A stretch of DNA of 25,803 nt from WACF01 sp040880205 (GCA_040880205.1 JBBDIU010000076.1:1-25803), one strand, 5' to 3'; numbered from the stretch's first letter, positions 16,986 to 24,795 are shown. Program-made: numbers and translations. Notes: a model not told the origin generated them from the letters alone.

Positions 16986-18347
16986 ATGAAATCCATGTTG
17001 TCGAAGTTAACATTCTTTTACAGTTCCGCTGCAATTTTTGCGACTTGTGTCCTCATGTGGCCAGCGCCCCCCGCCTTCGCCCACGACATTCCTTCCCGCG
17101 TCACCTTGCACGCCTACGTCAAACCGGAGGGCAATCAGCTCAACGTATTGGTACGGGTGCCTATGGCGGCGCTGAGTGAAATCGACTTTCCGCAGCGGGG
17201 TCTGGGTTATTTGCATTTCGCCGAGGCCGGATCCGCCGTTGAGGACGCCGCGCAAACCTATATTTCCCAGTCATTGCGCCTGTATGAAAACGGCGTGCGA
17301 GTGGACGGCGAACAATTGGCGGCGGCCAGGGTGGATCTGCCCTCGGACCGTTCCTTCACCAGCTACCAGACGGCGATGCAAAATGTAACCAGTCCGCCGC
17401 TGACCGACGATGTGGATTTGTACTGGTCCCAAGGCTTGGTGGATGTGCTGGTGCGCTATCCCATTGCTTCCGAAGATTCAAATTTCGCCTTTGAGTCGGA
17501 ACTCAGTCGGCTGGGCATGGAAACCAACACCGTGTTGCGCTTTGTGCTGCCGGACGGAACGGAGCGGGTGTTTAACTACCTCGGCAACCCCGGCCTGGTG
17601 GAACTTGACCCGAGCCTGTTTCAGGCTTTGTCCCGCTTTACGGTGCTGGGCTTTTTCCACATTCTGGAGGGCATCGACCACTTGTTGTTTTTGTTCTGCC
17701 TGATTATTCCGCTGCGCAGTGTTCGCGCGCTGATTCCGGTCGTTACCGCCTTCACCATCGCTCATTCGATTACCTTAATCGGCTCGGCGTTTGGCATAAC
17801 GCCCAACGTCGGTTGGTTCCCTTCGCTGATCGAAACGCTGATTGCGCTCTCCATTGTCTATATGGCTTGCGAGAACATCCTGGGCGCCAAACTGCGATAT
17901 CGCTGGCTGGTAACCTTTGGCTTTGGCCTGGTCCACGGCTTTGGCTTTTCCTTTTTGCTGGCCGATACCATGCAGTTCGCCGGCTCCCATTTGATCACTT
18001 CTTTACTGGCCTTCAATATTGGTGTGGAACTGGGTCAATTGCTGGTGTTGGTTATCGCGGTGCCGGTGCTAGTTGTGTTTTTCAAATATTTCCGCAATGA
18101 AAAACTTGGCGTGATTTTGCTATCCGCTTTTATTGCGCACAGTGCCTGGCACTGGATGACCGAGCGCGGCAGCGATTTTCTCCAATACACTTTGCAGTGG
18201 CCGGCCTTTGATGCTTTGTTCTTCGCGGGCCTGATGCGCTGGATGATATTGCTGATGATTGCGGGGGCAACCGCCTGGGCATTGCTCTGGGTATTCAAGC
18301 GCTTTTCCTTGCACCAGCCGCCGGCCTTGGATTCGCGAAACACCTGA
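16986..18347 (+). CDS. HupE/UreJ-type membrane protein with periplasmic N-terminal domain
   Basis: 453 residues from the ATG at 16986 (GGAAGG upstream; other starts are possible nearby). A signal peptide (about 1-32, ending AFA) precedes a soluble beta-rich domain (33-210). Six to seven membrane helices follow, with the hallmark block FHILEGIDHLLFLF (about 224-237) and the later blocks IAHSITL, GLVHGFGFSF and GVELGQLL. These His/Asp/Glu positions typify the HupE/UreJ_2 family, whose relatives carry nickel or other transition metals. The location in a cluster rich in copper and haem proteins suggests metal supply, possibly copper, but this is inference. It is followed by a long noncoding tract and a terminator at 18738-18774. 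Confidence 0.8.
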   Translation: MKSMLSKLTFFYSSAAIFATCVLMWPAPPAFAHDIPSRVTLHAYVKPEGNQLNVLVRVPMAALSEIDFPQRGLGYLHFAEAGSAVEDAAQTYISQSLRLYENGVRVDGEQLAAARVDLPSDRSFTSYQTAMQNVTSPPLTDDVDLYWSQGLVDVLVRYPIASEDSNFAFESELSRLGMETNTVLRFVLPDGTERVFNYLGNPGLVELDPSLFQALSRFTVLGFFHILEGIDHLLFLFCLIIPLRSVRALIPVVTAFTIAHSITLIGSAFGITPNVGWFPSLIETLIALSIVYMACENILGAKLRYRWLVTFGFGLVHGFGFSFLLADTMQFAGSHLITSLLAFNIGVELGQLLVLVIAVPVLVVFFKYFRNEKLGVILLSAFIAHSAWHWMTERGSDFLQYTLQWPAFDALFFAGLMRWMILLMIAGATAWALLWVFKRFSLHQPPALDSRNT

Positions 18348-18412
18348 CACCTAACCGTCCACAAACGAATAGCACTTTTTAACCCGGCAGTTAAGATTGT
18401 CGGGTTATTAGC

Positions 18413-18432
18413 GCGGTACAAGGATGTACCGC
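18413..18432 (+). promoter_or_regulatory. Hairpin with CsrA/RsmA-type site
   Basis: GCGGTAC pairs with GTACCGC around AAGGAT. The stretch GTACAAGGATGT matches the CsrA SELEX consensus RUACARGGAUGU at every position. Binding is predicted only. Confidence 0.5.
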
Positions 18433-18506
18433 CGCTGGCCATAGGCCAGCGCGAGCCCTTGGAATATCAGCAAGTTCGCGCACTTGCGCCAGTATTTCAA
18501 GGGCGA

Positions 18507-18540
18507 CAATCAAATAGATCAGGGACGATCTATTTGATTG
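18507..18540 (+). repeat. 14-bp perfect hairpin with AGGGAC loop
   Basis: 18507-18520 and 18527-18540 are perfectly complementary. The hexaloop AGGGAC again presents a GGA in a loop. No T-run follows, so it is not a terminator. Confidence 0.85.
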
Positions 18541-18584
18541 CCAGGTTAATAGTGGGGCGATTTTACGGGGAATTACCGCGGTCA

Positions 18585-18734
18585 CGGTCGTGGGAGTGCC
18601 TTTTCGAGACACGCCGTTAACCCTTCCATGGGGGCTCGGATGCAGCATCCCTGCTGCATACGGTCTCGAAAAGGCACTCCCACGACCGCGACCTACAGCG
18701 TCGACCGGCTTAGCTAAGTAACATTCAGTCCACA
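18585..18734. repeat. Dispersed inverted-repeat element, copy 2
   Basis: Two perfect 26-bp arms (18585-18610 and 18663-18688) enclose a 52-bp loop that itself contains a hairpin whose minus strand reads AGGGAT in the loop. A tail at 18709-18734 with near-palindrome CTTAGCTAAG matches 110-135. The loop is inverted relative to copy 1 when arms and tails are aligned. Confidence 0.88.
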
Positions 18735-18737
18735 AAC

Positions 18738-18774
18738 AAAAAAACCCGCTGCAAGTGTTTGCAGCGGGTTTTTT
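18738..18774. terminator. Strong bidirectional terminator
   Basis: ACCCGCTGCAA (18744-18754) pairs with TTGCAGCGGGT (18759-18769). A seven-A run lies before and a six-T run after. It can end transcripts from the HupE-type gene (plus) and from the PAL-like gene (minus). Confidence 0.92.
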
Positions 18775-18790
18775 AATTCAACTTGGCGAC

Positions 18791-19088
18791 TTAAGGAGCC
18801 TCTGAATAATACCAATGCGCCTCTGGCTTACAGGCCCATTCTCATAGGAGGAAAGGCAATCAAGCCGGGGGCTACGTCGAAGGTCTTTATTGCAGCTAAG
18901 CGCAACGCAGAGTGCGGGCCGGCCTGTAAGCCCCGTAGGGCGAGGCCTGAAGCGTCCATCTGCGGCGTTGAGCTTCTTGTAAAGGCGTTCCCAGAAACAA
19001 AGGGGGGCCATTCACCGCGAAGCTCGCCTAGCATCTTAACGCTTCAGGCCTCGCAGAGACGTATTGGTATTATTCAGAGGCTCCTTAA
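18791..19088. mobile_element. MITE-like element 2 (about 298 bp, 35-bp terminal inverted repeats)
   Basis: 18791-18825 and 19054-19088 are inverted repeats with two mismatches in 35; the outer 26 are perfect. The ends read TTAAGGAGCCTCTGAATAAT, so TTAA may be a target duplication. Two internal arms exist: 18825-18836 with 18921-18932 (12 bp, perfect) and 18940-18955 with 19039-19054 (16 bp, perfect). No transposase is encoded. The ends resemble IS5-type ends from memory only. The element lies between the PAL-like gene's stop and its terminator. Confidence 0.85.
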
Positions 19089-19094
19089 ATACGG

Positions 19095-20135
19095 CTAATT
19101 GGTTGGCACGTATTTGCGAAGCATTCGCTGCGCAACCTCGGCACCGTAGACGTTGCCTGCCGCATCGGCGGTTACACCTTCCGCCACGCTGGTGCCGCGG
19201 GCCGCACCGCTATTGGGGTCGGGAATAAACGCGGTGACAAAGCCGTCTTTCGCGCTGCCGATGCGAATGCCGCGATACCAACCCGGATTGCGTTGGGCGC
19301 CGGTGTTGGATTCCGAATCGGCGGAATAGAGCACGTCGTTCTTATCGATGTACAAACCGCTGGGGCGACCGAACTGGGTCCAGGTATCGATGTGTTCGCC
19401 GTCCTGGTCGAAAATCTGAATGCGGGAATTCCCCCGGTCGCCGACAAACAGGCGGCCCTGGGAGTCCATGGCCAAAGCGTGCGGGTCGCGCAGTTCGCCG
19501 TTTTCGGCCCCGGTGCCACCCCAGGTCTTGATGAATTTGCCGTCCTTATCAAATTTCACAATGCGATTGTTCCCGCCGGAACCGTGGCCATCGGCCACAA
19601 AGATATCGCCATTGGGCGCGACCAACACATCGGAGGGGCCATCGAATTCGTCGTTGCCGGTGCCGGCCACACCCGCCTTGCCAAGGCTCATAAGCAGTTC
19701 ACCGTCGGGGCTGAATTTATGGACTTGGTGGCCCTTGCCGTTTTCGCCCCGCGCATCCGTTAACCACACATTGCCTTCCTGGTCCACATGCATGCCATGG
19801 GGCCAGGTGATCATACCGGCGCCGAAGCTTTTGAGTATCTTCCCTTCCGGGCTGATCAACATGATCGGGTCCACATCCGGCCGCTCCATGCAGGTTCCCG
19901 CGTTGCCGCCACAACGTTCCGCGGCCCAGATGTTCTTGCCATCAAGCGCCGCGTATACCGCGCTGTTAGCGCCCCATTCACGGCCATCGGGCAGCTCGGC
20001 CCAGACCCCGGGTACGGTTTTGTAGGGGTTGGGAACTACATTGGGGTTGTCCAGTTGCGCCAGGGCGCCGGCCGAAGCAACTAGCGCGGTCGCCGCCGCG
20101 GCAAAGCCTAGGATTAACTTTCGTGGATGAAACAT
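19095..20135 (-). CDS. Secreted NHL-repeat protein of the peptidyl-hydroxyglycine amidating lyase (PAL) type
   Basis: 346 residues. A signal peptide (1-26, ending ALA) exports it; GGAGGAC precedes the start. The mature protein is an NHL propeller with blades WPHGMHVDQEGNVWLTD, VLVAPNGDIFVADG, DPHALAMDSQGRLFVGDR and RIQIFDQDG. This is the consensus commonly annotated as peptidyl-alpha-hydroxyglycine alpha-amidating lyase, the enzyme that splits hydroxyglycine-extended peptides into amide plus glyoxylate. H113 and H219 match two probable metal ligands. At the third, where the NHL protein at 15536-16729 has H351, this protein has E319. A Cys pair (C75/C82) could form a disulphide. The gene is divergent from the copper monooxygenase fusion. 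The PAL assignment is by family; activity is unproven. Confidence 0.82.
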   Translation of the reverse strand: MFHPRKLILGFAAAATALVASAGALAQLDNPNVVPNPYKTVPGVWAELPDGREWGANSAVYAALDGKNIWAAERCGGNAGTCMERPDVDPIMLISPEGKILKSFGAGMITWPHGMHVDQEGNVWLTDARGENGKGHQVHKFSPDGELLMSLGKAGVAGTGNDEFDGPSDVLVAPNGDIFVADGHGSGGNNRIVKFDKDGKFIKTWGGTGAENGELRDPHALAMDSQGRLFVGDRGNSRIQIFDQDGEHIDTWTQFGRPSGLYIDKNDVLYSADSESNTGAQRNPGWYRGIRIGSAKDGFVTAFIPDPNSGAARGTSVAEGVTADAAGNVYGAEVAQRMLRKYVPTN

Positions 20136-20709
20136 GGGGTGTCCTCCCTAATGAGCGACTGTTTTTATAATGCAGCGCACTCTACTGGATATTCCAAAAA
20201 AAGTCTCGGCGGCCTCGGCGCCCCGATAGTTGATCGGTCAATTTGTTCGGAACACCTACTATGTAGCCCATTATGTTCGTAGGGGCACTGGCATTTCAGA
20301 AATCGTCATTACAAAGGTTTACCAAGAAGTCTTTCCCTAATAGCAACACACGAATATAATCCAGGCACCCGTGGAGATCAGCCACAATTTTTTAAGTAAC
20401 ATAACAGTCTAAGAATAAAGCCTACGAATTAGATAGCTGTTGGTATTTGATGTAGTATCAACAAGATAGGCCAACTAATGGAGGTGTCATCGGAGATTGT
20501 TTCCGGAATACTGGCATACCATTGGCATGCAACGGGTGGCGTTATTGACTACGGCGAGATTGAGATTACCCAACGCAATGCCGCTGTCGCCCCTTGTTAT
20601 CGCGTAATCTGGTGTTTTGAGCGGTTTGGAACCGCCATTAAGCGCCATACAGCCTGGCCCCAGGATTATACTGTTGTCGAGGACCCATTCCGGTCGGAGG
20701 AATTTTGTT
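20136..20709. other. Divergent regulatory region between PAL-like and PHM-like genes
   Basis: 574 bp with no credible gene. Both genes have good ribosome binding sites at its edges (GGAGGAC on the left, GGAGGAA on the right). A short inverted repeat TTGATCGGTCAA lies near 20230, and a split CCTAC...GTAGG pair at 20255-20283. No strong promoter pair stands out. The 80-codon open frame at 20478-20720 is considered chance. Confidence 0.5.
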
Positions 20710-22503
20710 ATGAAAAGTAAAGCTTGGATAAGAACTGCATGCGCGTGTGTCGCGACGTCAGCGTCCTTGCTGCTTGCTATCGATGCCTATGCAGTACCCA
20801 CCAAAGTCAGGGATTTCGGCTTGATTGATCACCAAGGCGTTCAGCACCAGCTTACTCGGCTCGGCTACAACAAGGGCCTGGTGATTATCTCGCAAGCCAA
20901 TAGCTGCCCCGAGAATGTGGAGATGCTCCACAAATACAAGCTGCTTCGCACTACCTGGGAGCCGCTGGGCGTCAAATTCCTGATGTTGAATTCGCAAGAC
21001 GACCTGAAGTCGATCCGCCAGATGGCGTCCACCTATGACATCGACTTCCCCATCATGTACGACGACACCCAGTTGGCCACCGAAAGCCTGAATATCAGCA
21101 AGGCCGGTGAAATTCTGGTTATCGATCCCAAGAACCTGCAGTTGGTCTATCGCGGTCCACTGGATAAGCCGATACCCCGCCGCCGCGCCGAGGATGCGCC
21201 CGAGCCCTACAGACCCTTGGCGGATTCACTGGCCAAGATTGTCGCTGGCGAACATGAAGGCGCCGAAGCCATTGTGGAAGAAGTTACCGCGGAAGACTGC
21301 GAGCTCTCGTTCCCTGTACGCGAAATGCACACCAAGAACATCCCGGACTATTCCAAGGACGTAGCCCCAATTCTCAAGGAGAATTGCGCGGGCTGTCATG
21401 TGGAAGGCGGTATCGGACCCTTCGCCATGAACAGCTACGAAATGGTACGCGGCTGGGCGCCGATGGTACGCGAAGTTGTTATGACCAAACGTATGCCGCC
21501 GGCACAGGTTGATCCATCTATCAATCATTTTGAAAACGCCAACTACCTCGCCAATGACGAGACCCAAACATTGATCCACTGGATTGATGCGGGTGCGCCG
21601 CGCGGCAACAGCAAGAAAGACCCGTTGCACGAGGTCAAGCCTGCTGAGACCGAATGGCAACTGGGCGAACCAGACATGGTCGTGGACGTCCCGGCCTTTG
21701 AAGTACCGGCCACCGGCGTATTGGATTATTTCAACCACGTCATTGAGCTGGACTTCGACAAGGACATGTACGTTCGCGCCGTGCAATTCATTCCGGGCGA
21801 CGACCGCGTGTTGCACCACCTGCTTTCCTATATCACCTCACCGGAAACCGAAGACGAGGTGATGAGCGAGGAAAACGTACGCGACTTCCTGGAAGGCTAC
21901 GCACCGGGTAAATCCGATGCCACGGCATTCCCGGAAAACACCGGCGTGTTTGTGCCCAAGGGTTACAACCTGACCATGCAGATGCACTACACAACCTTCG
22001 GTAAAGCGGTGGTGGACGAAACCCGGGTCGGCTTGTATTTCCACGAGAAAAAGCCCGAATACAAGTTCCTGACCAAGCCCATCTCCCACGGCGGCACCAG
22101 CTTGGTATTGCGTCCCCACGAGGCCGAACACAAAATGAATTATCAGCATGTGTTCGAGCACGATACGATGCTTTACGCCATGCGTCCGCACATGCACTAC
22201 CGAGGCAAGGCCTTTAAGTTCAGCGCCATTTTTCCGGACGGACGCCGCGAGACCTTGATGAACGTCCCCAACTATAACTTTGCCTGGCAGCCTACCTACC
22301 GCCTGAGCGATCCAATTATGCTGCCCGCGGGGACCCGCGTGGTAACCGACGGTGTATTCGATAATTCCGAGTACAACCCCGGCAACCCGGATCCCAACAC
22401 CACCGTCAGAGGTGGTGCGCAAAGCTGGGATGAAATGTTCATCGGTTATTTCACCTACACCAACCTTGAACAAAACAAGGATCAGCAGTTAACCAGTAAT
22501 TGA
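20710..22503 (+). CDS. Redoxin / cytochrome / copper type II monooxygenase fusion (PHM-like)
   Basis: 597 residues, exported by a signal peptide ending AYA (about 28). Residues 30-180 are a thioredoxin-fold redoxin domain with a single Cys in NSCPEN (C66). A CAGCH haem motif (226-230) in an IL-K-NCAGCH context marks a cytochrome-like domain. The C-terminal part resembles peptidylglycine alpha-hydroxylating monooxygenase. The pair H369/H370 (LHHLLSY), H426 (MQMHYTT), H494/H496 (RPHMHYRG) and M576 (DEM) match the order and spacing of the six PHM copper ligands (H107/H108/H172 and H242/H244/M314). It should hydroxylate a C-H bond in the periplasm using O2 and two electrons. The haem domain may supply these. 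The start is set by GGAGGAA. It is divergent from the PAL-like gene. Confidence 0.88.
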   Translation: MKSKAWIRTACACVATSASLLLAIDAYAVPTKVRDFGLIDHQGVQHQLTRLGYNKGLVIISQANSCPENVEMLHKYKLLRTTWEPLGVKFLMLNSQDDLKSIRQMASTYDIDFPIMYDDTQLATESLNISKAGEILVIDPKNLQLVYRGPLDKPIPRRRAEDAPEPYRPLADSLAKIVAGEHEGAEAIVEEVTAEDCELSFPVREMHTKNIPDYSKDVAPILKENCAGCHVEGGIGPFAMNSYEMVRGWAPMVREVVMTKRMPPAQVDPSINHFENANYLANDETQTLIHWIDAGAPRGNSKKDPLHEVKPAETEWQLGEPDMVVDVPAFEVPATGVLDYFNHVIELDFDKDMYVRAVQFIPGDDRVLHHLLSYITSPETEDEVMSEENVRDFLEGYAPGKSDATAFPENTGVFVPKGYNLTMQMHYTTFGKAVVDETRVGLYFHEKKPEYKFLTKPISHGGTSLVLRPHEAEHKMNYQHVFEHDTMLYAMRPHMHYRGKAFKFSAIFPDGRRETLMNVPNYNFAWQPTYRLSDPIMLPAGTRVVTDGVFDNSEYNPGNPDPNTTVRGGAQSWDEMFIGYFTYTNLEQNKDQQLTSN

Positions 22504-22530
22504 TTGCTGAATAAAAGGCAACAGAACCAA

Positions 22531-22563
22531 GGGGCTACCGTTACGCGGTAGCCCCTTTTTTTT
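22531..22563 (+). terminator. Rho-independent terminator after PHM-like gene
   Basis: GGGGCTACCG (22531-22540) pairs with CGGTAGCCCC (22546-22555) around TTACG, followed by eight T. Confidence 0.95.
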
Positions 22564-22687
22564 GTCCGGCTATCCCGCAACCGGTTTGGACGGCTATTTA
22601 CCTCTAGGCTGTTTTTATCGGATCCGGGACGTCACGGGCAGCGTTGTCCCACCAACCTAACTTTGGATAAGCGCTTATTGTTGCTCA

Positions 22688-22716
22688 TTGAACCGCCATC
22701 GGGGAATTTGTATGAT
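22688..22716 (+). promoter_or_regulatory. Probable sigma-70 promoter for cstA-type gene
   Basis: TTGAAC (22688-22693) and TATGAT (22711-22716) are spaced by 17 bp, about 75 bp before the CstA-type start. It is a sequence match only. The 22504-22792 gap otherwise holds the preceding terminator. Confidence 0.5.
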
Positions 22717-22792
22717 GGCAAGCCTTGGTGTCACCGCCAGCCCCGCAGCGGTGCTCCGCTGATAATAATGACTATTGATATAGGATTTCCCC

Positions 22793-24484
22793 ATGCACTC
22801 AGTAATGATCGTTCTGTTTGGCATTGCCGGCATGTGCTTCGGCTGGTTTGTCTATTCCAAATTTATTGCGACCAGGATTTATCGGCTTGATCCCGACTTC
22901 CAAACGCCCGCCCACGAGCTGAAAGATGGGGTGGACTACGTACCCACGAATAAATTCGTGTTGTGGGGTCACCACTTCACCTCGGTGGCGGGCGCCGCAC
23001 CTATTGTAGGGCCCGCCATTGCGGTTTACTGGGGCTGGGTGCCCGCCCTGTTGTGGGTGGTGCTGGGGACCATCTTTTTTGCCGGCGTTCACGACATGGG
23101 TGCTTTGTGGGCGAGCGCCCGGCACAAAGGGAAATCCATCGGGGCATTGTCCGAGTCGGTAATCGGCAAACGCAGCCGCGCGCTGTTCATGGTGGTCATC
23201 TTCCTGGTGCTGTTAATGGTGAACGCGGTATTCGGCGTGGTGATCGCCAATGCCTTTGTTAGCACACCCTCTGCCGTGGTTCCCGCCTGGGCGGCTATCG
23301 TGGTGGCACTGATAATTGGCCAGCTCATTCACCGCGGTTTCAATCTGATGATTCTCTGCTTTTTCGGGGTTATTGCGCTTTATTTCTCGGTATACGCGGG
23401 CAGCGTTTTTCCGCTGGAACTGCCCGAGCAGATCATGGGTCTTGGGGCCAAACCCAGTTGGATAGTCATTTTGTTCATGTATGCGGCGATTGCATCTTTA
23501 TTGCCCGTCTGGACGCTCCTGCAACCACGCGATTTCATTAACGGCGTACAACTGATTGTCGGCCTGATCCTGCTTTATGGCGCGGTGTTTATTTTTATGC
23601 CCGACATCACCGCCCCGGCTTTCAATCGGCAACTTGCTGAAGGTACACCCAGCATGGTGCCACTGCTGTTCGTGACCATTGCCTGCGGCGCTGTTTCGGG
23701 TTTTCACGGGATTGTCTCCTCAGGCACCAGTTCCAAGCAGTTGAACAAGGAGCCGGACGCGCGTTTCGTGGGCTACCTGGGAGCCGTCGGTGAAGGCTCG
23801 CTGGCCTTGATCACCATCGTCGCGGTAAGCGGCGTGGCGCTGGCCAGCACACCCGAGGCATGGCGGGAGATTTACACCAGTTTGGGCGCGGGTAGCACTG
23901 GTGCCTTCATTCAAGGTGGCGCCAATCTGGTGAATCAGGGCTGGGGCATTCCCGTCGGGTTTTCTTCCACTTTATTGGCGGTGATGGTTGTTTTATTCGC
24001 CGGCACAACCATGGATTCCGGTGTCCGCTTGCAGCGCTACATTATTCAGGAATGGGGCGACATCTATAACCTTAAGTGGCTGAAAAACAATGTTGTGGCC
24101 ACGCTCACCGCCGTGGGGCTTTGCCTGTGGCTGGCCTTCGGCGCCGGTTCGGCGCCCGGCGAAGGCGGCATGGAAATCTGGCCACTGTTCGGTTCCACCA
24201 ATCAAATACTGGCGAGCCTTACACTGTTGGTGCTGACTGTGCTGCTGATAAAACTGGGGCGTCCGGCTTACTACACTGGGATCCCTATGGTCTTCGTTCT
24301 TGTCATGGCGTTTTTGGCCGGCGTCATCAAGCTGGGGGAATACTACCGTGCTGGTGATTGGACCCTGGTGATCATCGACAGTATTGTGCTGGTCATCAGT
24401 GTTCTGGTTATGCTGGAAGCTATTTCGGTTATTATAAAAAACAAGCGGACCGCGACCCCCGCACCGGTTTCCACCGAAACCTAG
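22793..24484 (+). CDS. CstA-type carbon starvation transporter
   Basis: 563 residues with about sixteen hydrophobic helices. The N-terminal blocks FVLWGHHFTSVAGAAPIVGP and GVHDMGALWASARHKGKSI, and the later GAVSGFHGIVSSGTSSKQL and FAGTTMDSGVRLQRYI, are hallmarks of the CstA family. CstA-family inner-membrane proteins import peptides or pyruvate when carbon is scarce. This member is shorter than E. coli CstA (701 residues) and BtsT (716), like other short homologues. AGGA precedes the ATG at 22793; an ATG four codons later is an alternative start. It has its own promoter candidate and follows the terminated PHM-like gene. The C-terminus lies 37 bp before the assembly gap and looks complete. 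Substrate uncertain. Confidence 0.93.
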   Translation: MHSVMIVLFGIAGMCFGWFVYSKFIATRIYRLDPDFQTPAHELKDGVDYVPTNKFVLWGHHFTSVAGAAPIVGPAIAVYWGWVPALLWVVLGTIFFAGVHDMGALWASARHKGKSIGALSESVIGKRSRALFMVVIFLVLLMVNAVFGVVIANAFVSTPSAVVPAWAAIVVALIIGQLIHRGFNLMILCFFGVIALYFSVYAGSVFPLELPEQIMGLGAKPSWIVILFMYAAIASLLPVWTLLQPRDFINGVQLIVGLILLYGAVFIFMPDITAPAFNRQLAEGTPSMVPLLFVTIACGAVSGFHGIVSSGTSSKQLNKEPDARFVGYLGAVGEGSLALITIVAVSGVALASTPEAWREIYTSLGAGSTGAFIQGGANLVNQGWGIPVGFSSTLLAVMVVLFAGTTMDSGVRLQRYIIQEWGDIYNLKWLKNNVVATLTAVGLCLWLAFGAGSAPGEGGMEIWPLFGSTNQILASLTLLVLTVLLIKLGRPAYYTGIPMVFVLVMAFLAGVIKLGEYYRAGDWTLVIIDSIVLVISVLVMLEAISVIIKNKRTATPAPVSTET

Positions 24485-24795
24485 CCTGTTCGGGGCCCCC
24501 GGGGGGGGGGGGCGGGGCGATNNNNNNNNNNCCGCGGTTGCGGGCGCCTTCCATTTCGTTTGTGCAAGTATTTATAGGCCCGCACGGGCATATCAAAATT
24601 CATCCACACCCTTTTCCTTTCAATGCCGAACTATTATCGTGGGCCATCAACACGCACTTCGCTGTTGATGATCAACCTGCATCCTGGACTGGCCGACCTG
24701 CTAACCCGAGCCGCGGGTCGACTACCTGGTTACAGGTTTGCCCGGGAACTACTACAATGACACAATTTCAGCACTCTTGAATGGTGAGGTAGGCA
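24485..24795. other. Intergenic region containing an assembly gap
   Basis: A run of twelve G with flanking G/C bases (24490-24520) abuts ten N at 24522-24531. The true sequence and distance between the CstA-type gene and corA are unknown. No gene or terminator is visible in the rest. The open frame spanning the N run is not credible. Confidence 0.95.

Larger units (their letters stand above)
18348..18584. other. Noncoding region with stacked hairpins downstream of the HupE-type gene
   Basis: No gene seen. AACCCG...CGGGTT (near 18381-18406) forms a small stem. A 7-bp hairpin at 18413-18432 has hexaloop AAGGAT, a GC-rich hairpin lies at 18433-18451, and a 14-bp perfect hairpin at 18507-18540 has hexaloop AGGGAC. 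The next stretch is the dispersed repeat, copy 2. The structures fall in the 3' untranslated region of the HupE-type gene if transcription runs to 18774. Confidence 0.6.

Noticed and set aside
18507..18540. Rho-independent terminator
   Set aside because: The stem is perfect, but it is AT-rich and no T-run follows.
20478..20720. 80-codon open frame upstream of the PHM-like gene
   Set aside because: No ribosome binding site, no family resemblance, and it runs over the start of the PHM-like gene, which has a clear GGAGGAA site of its own.
24358..24780. 140-codon open frame crossing the N run
   Set aside because: It reads through unknown bases and a G homopolymer and begins inside the CstA-type gene in another frame.
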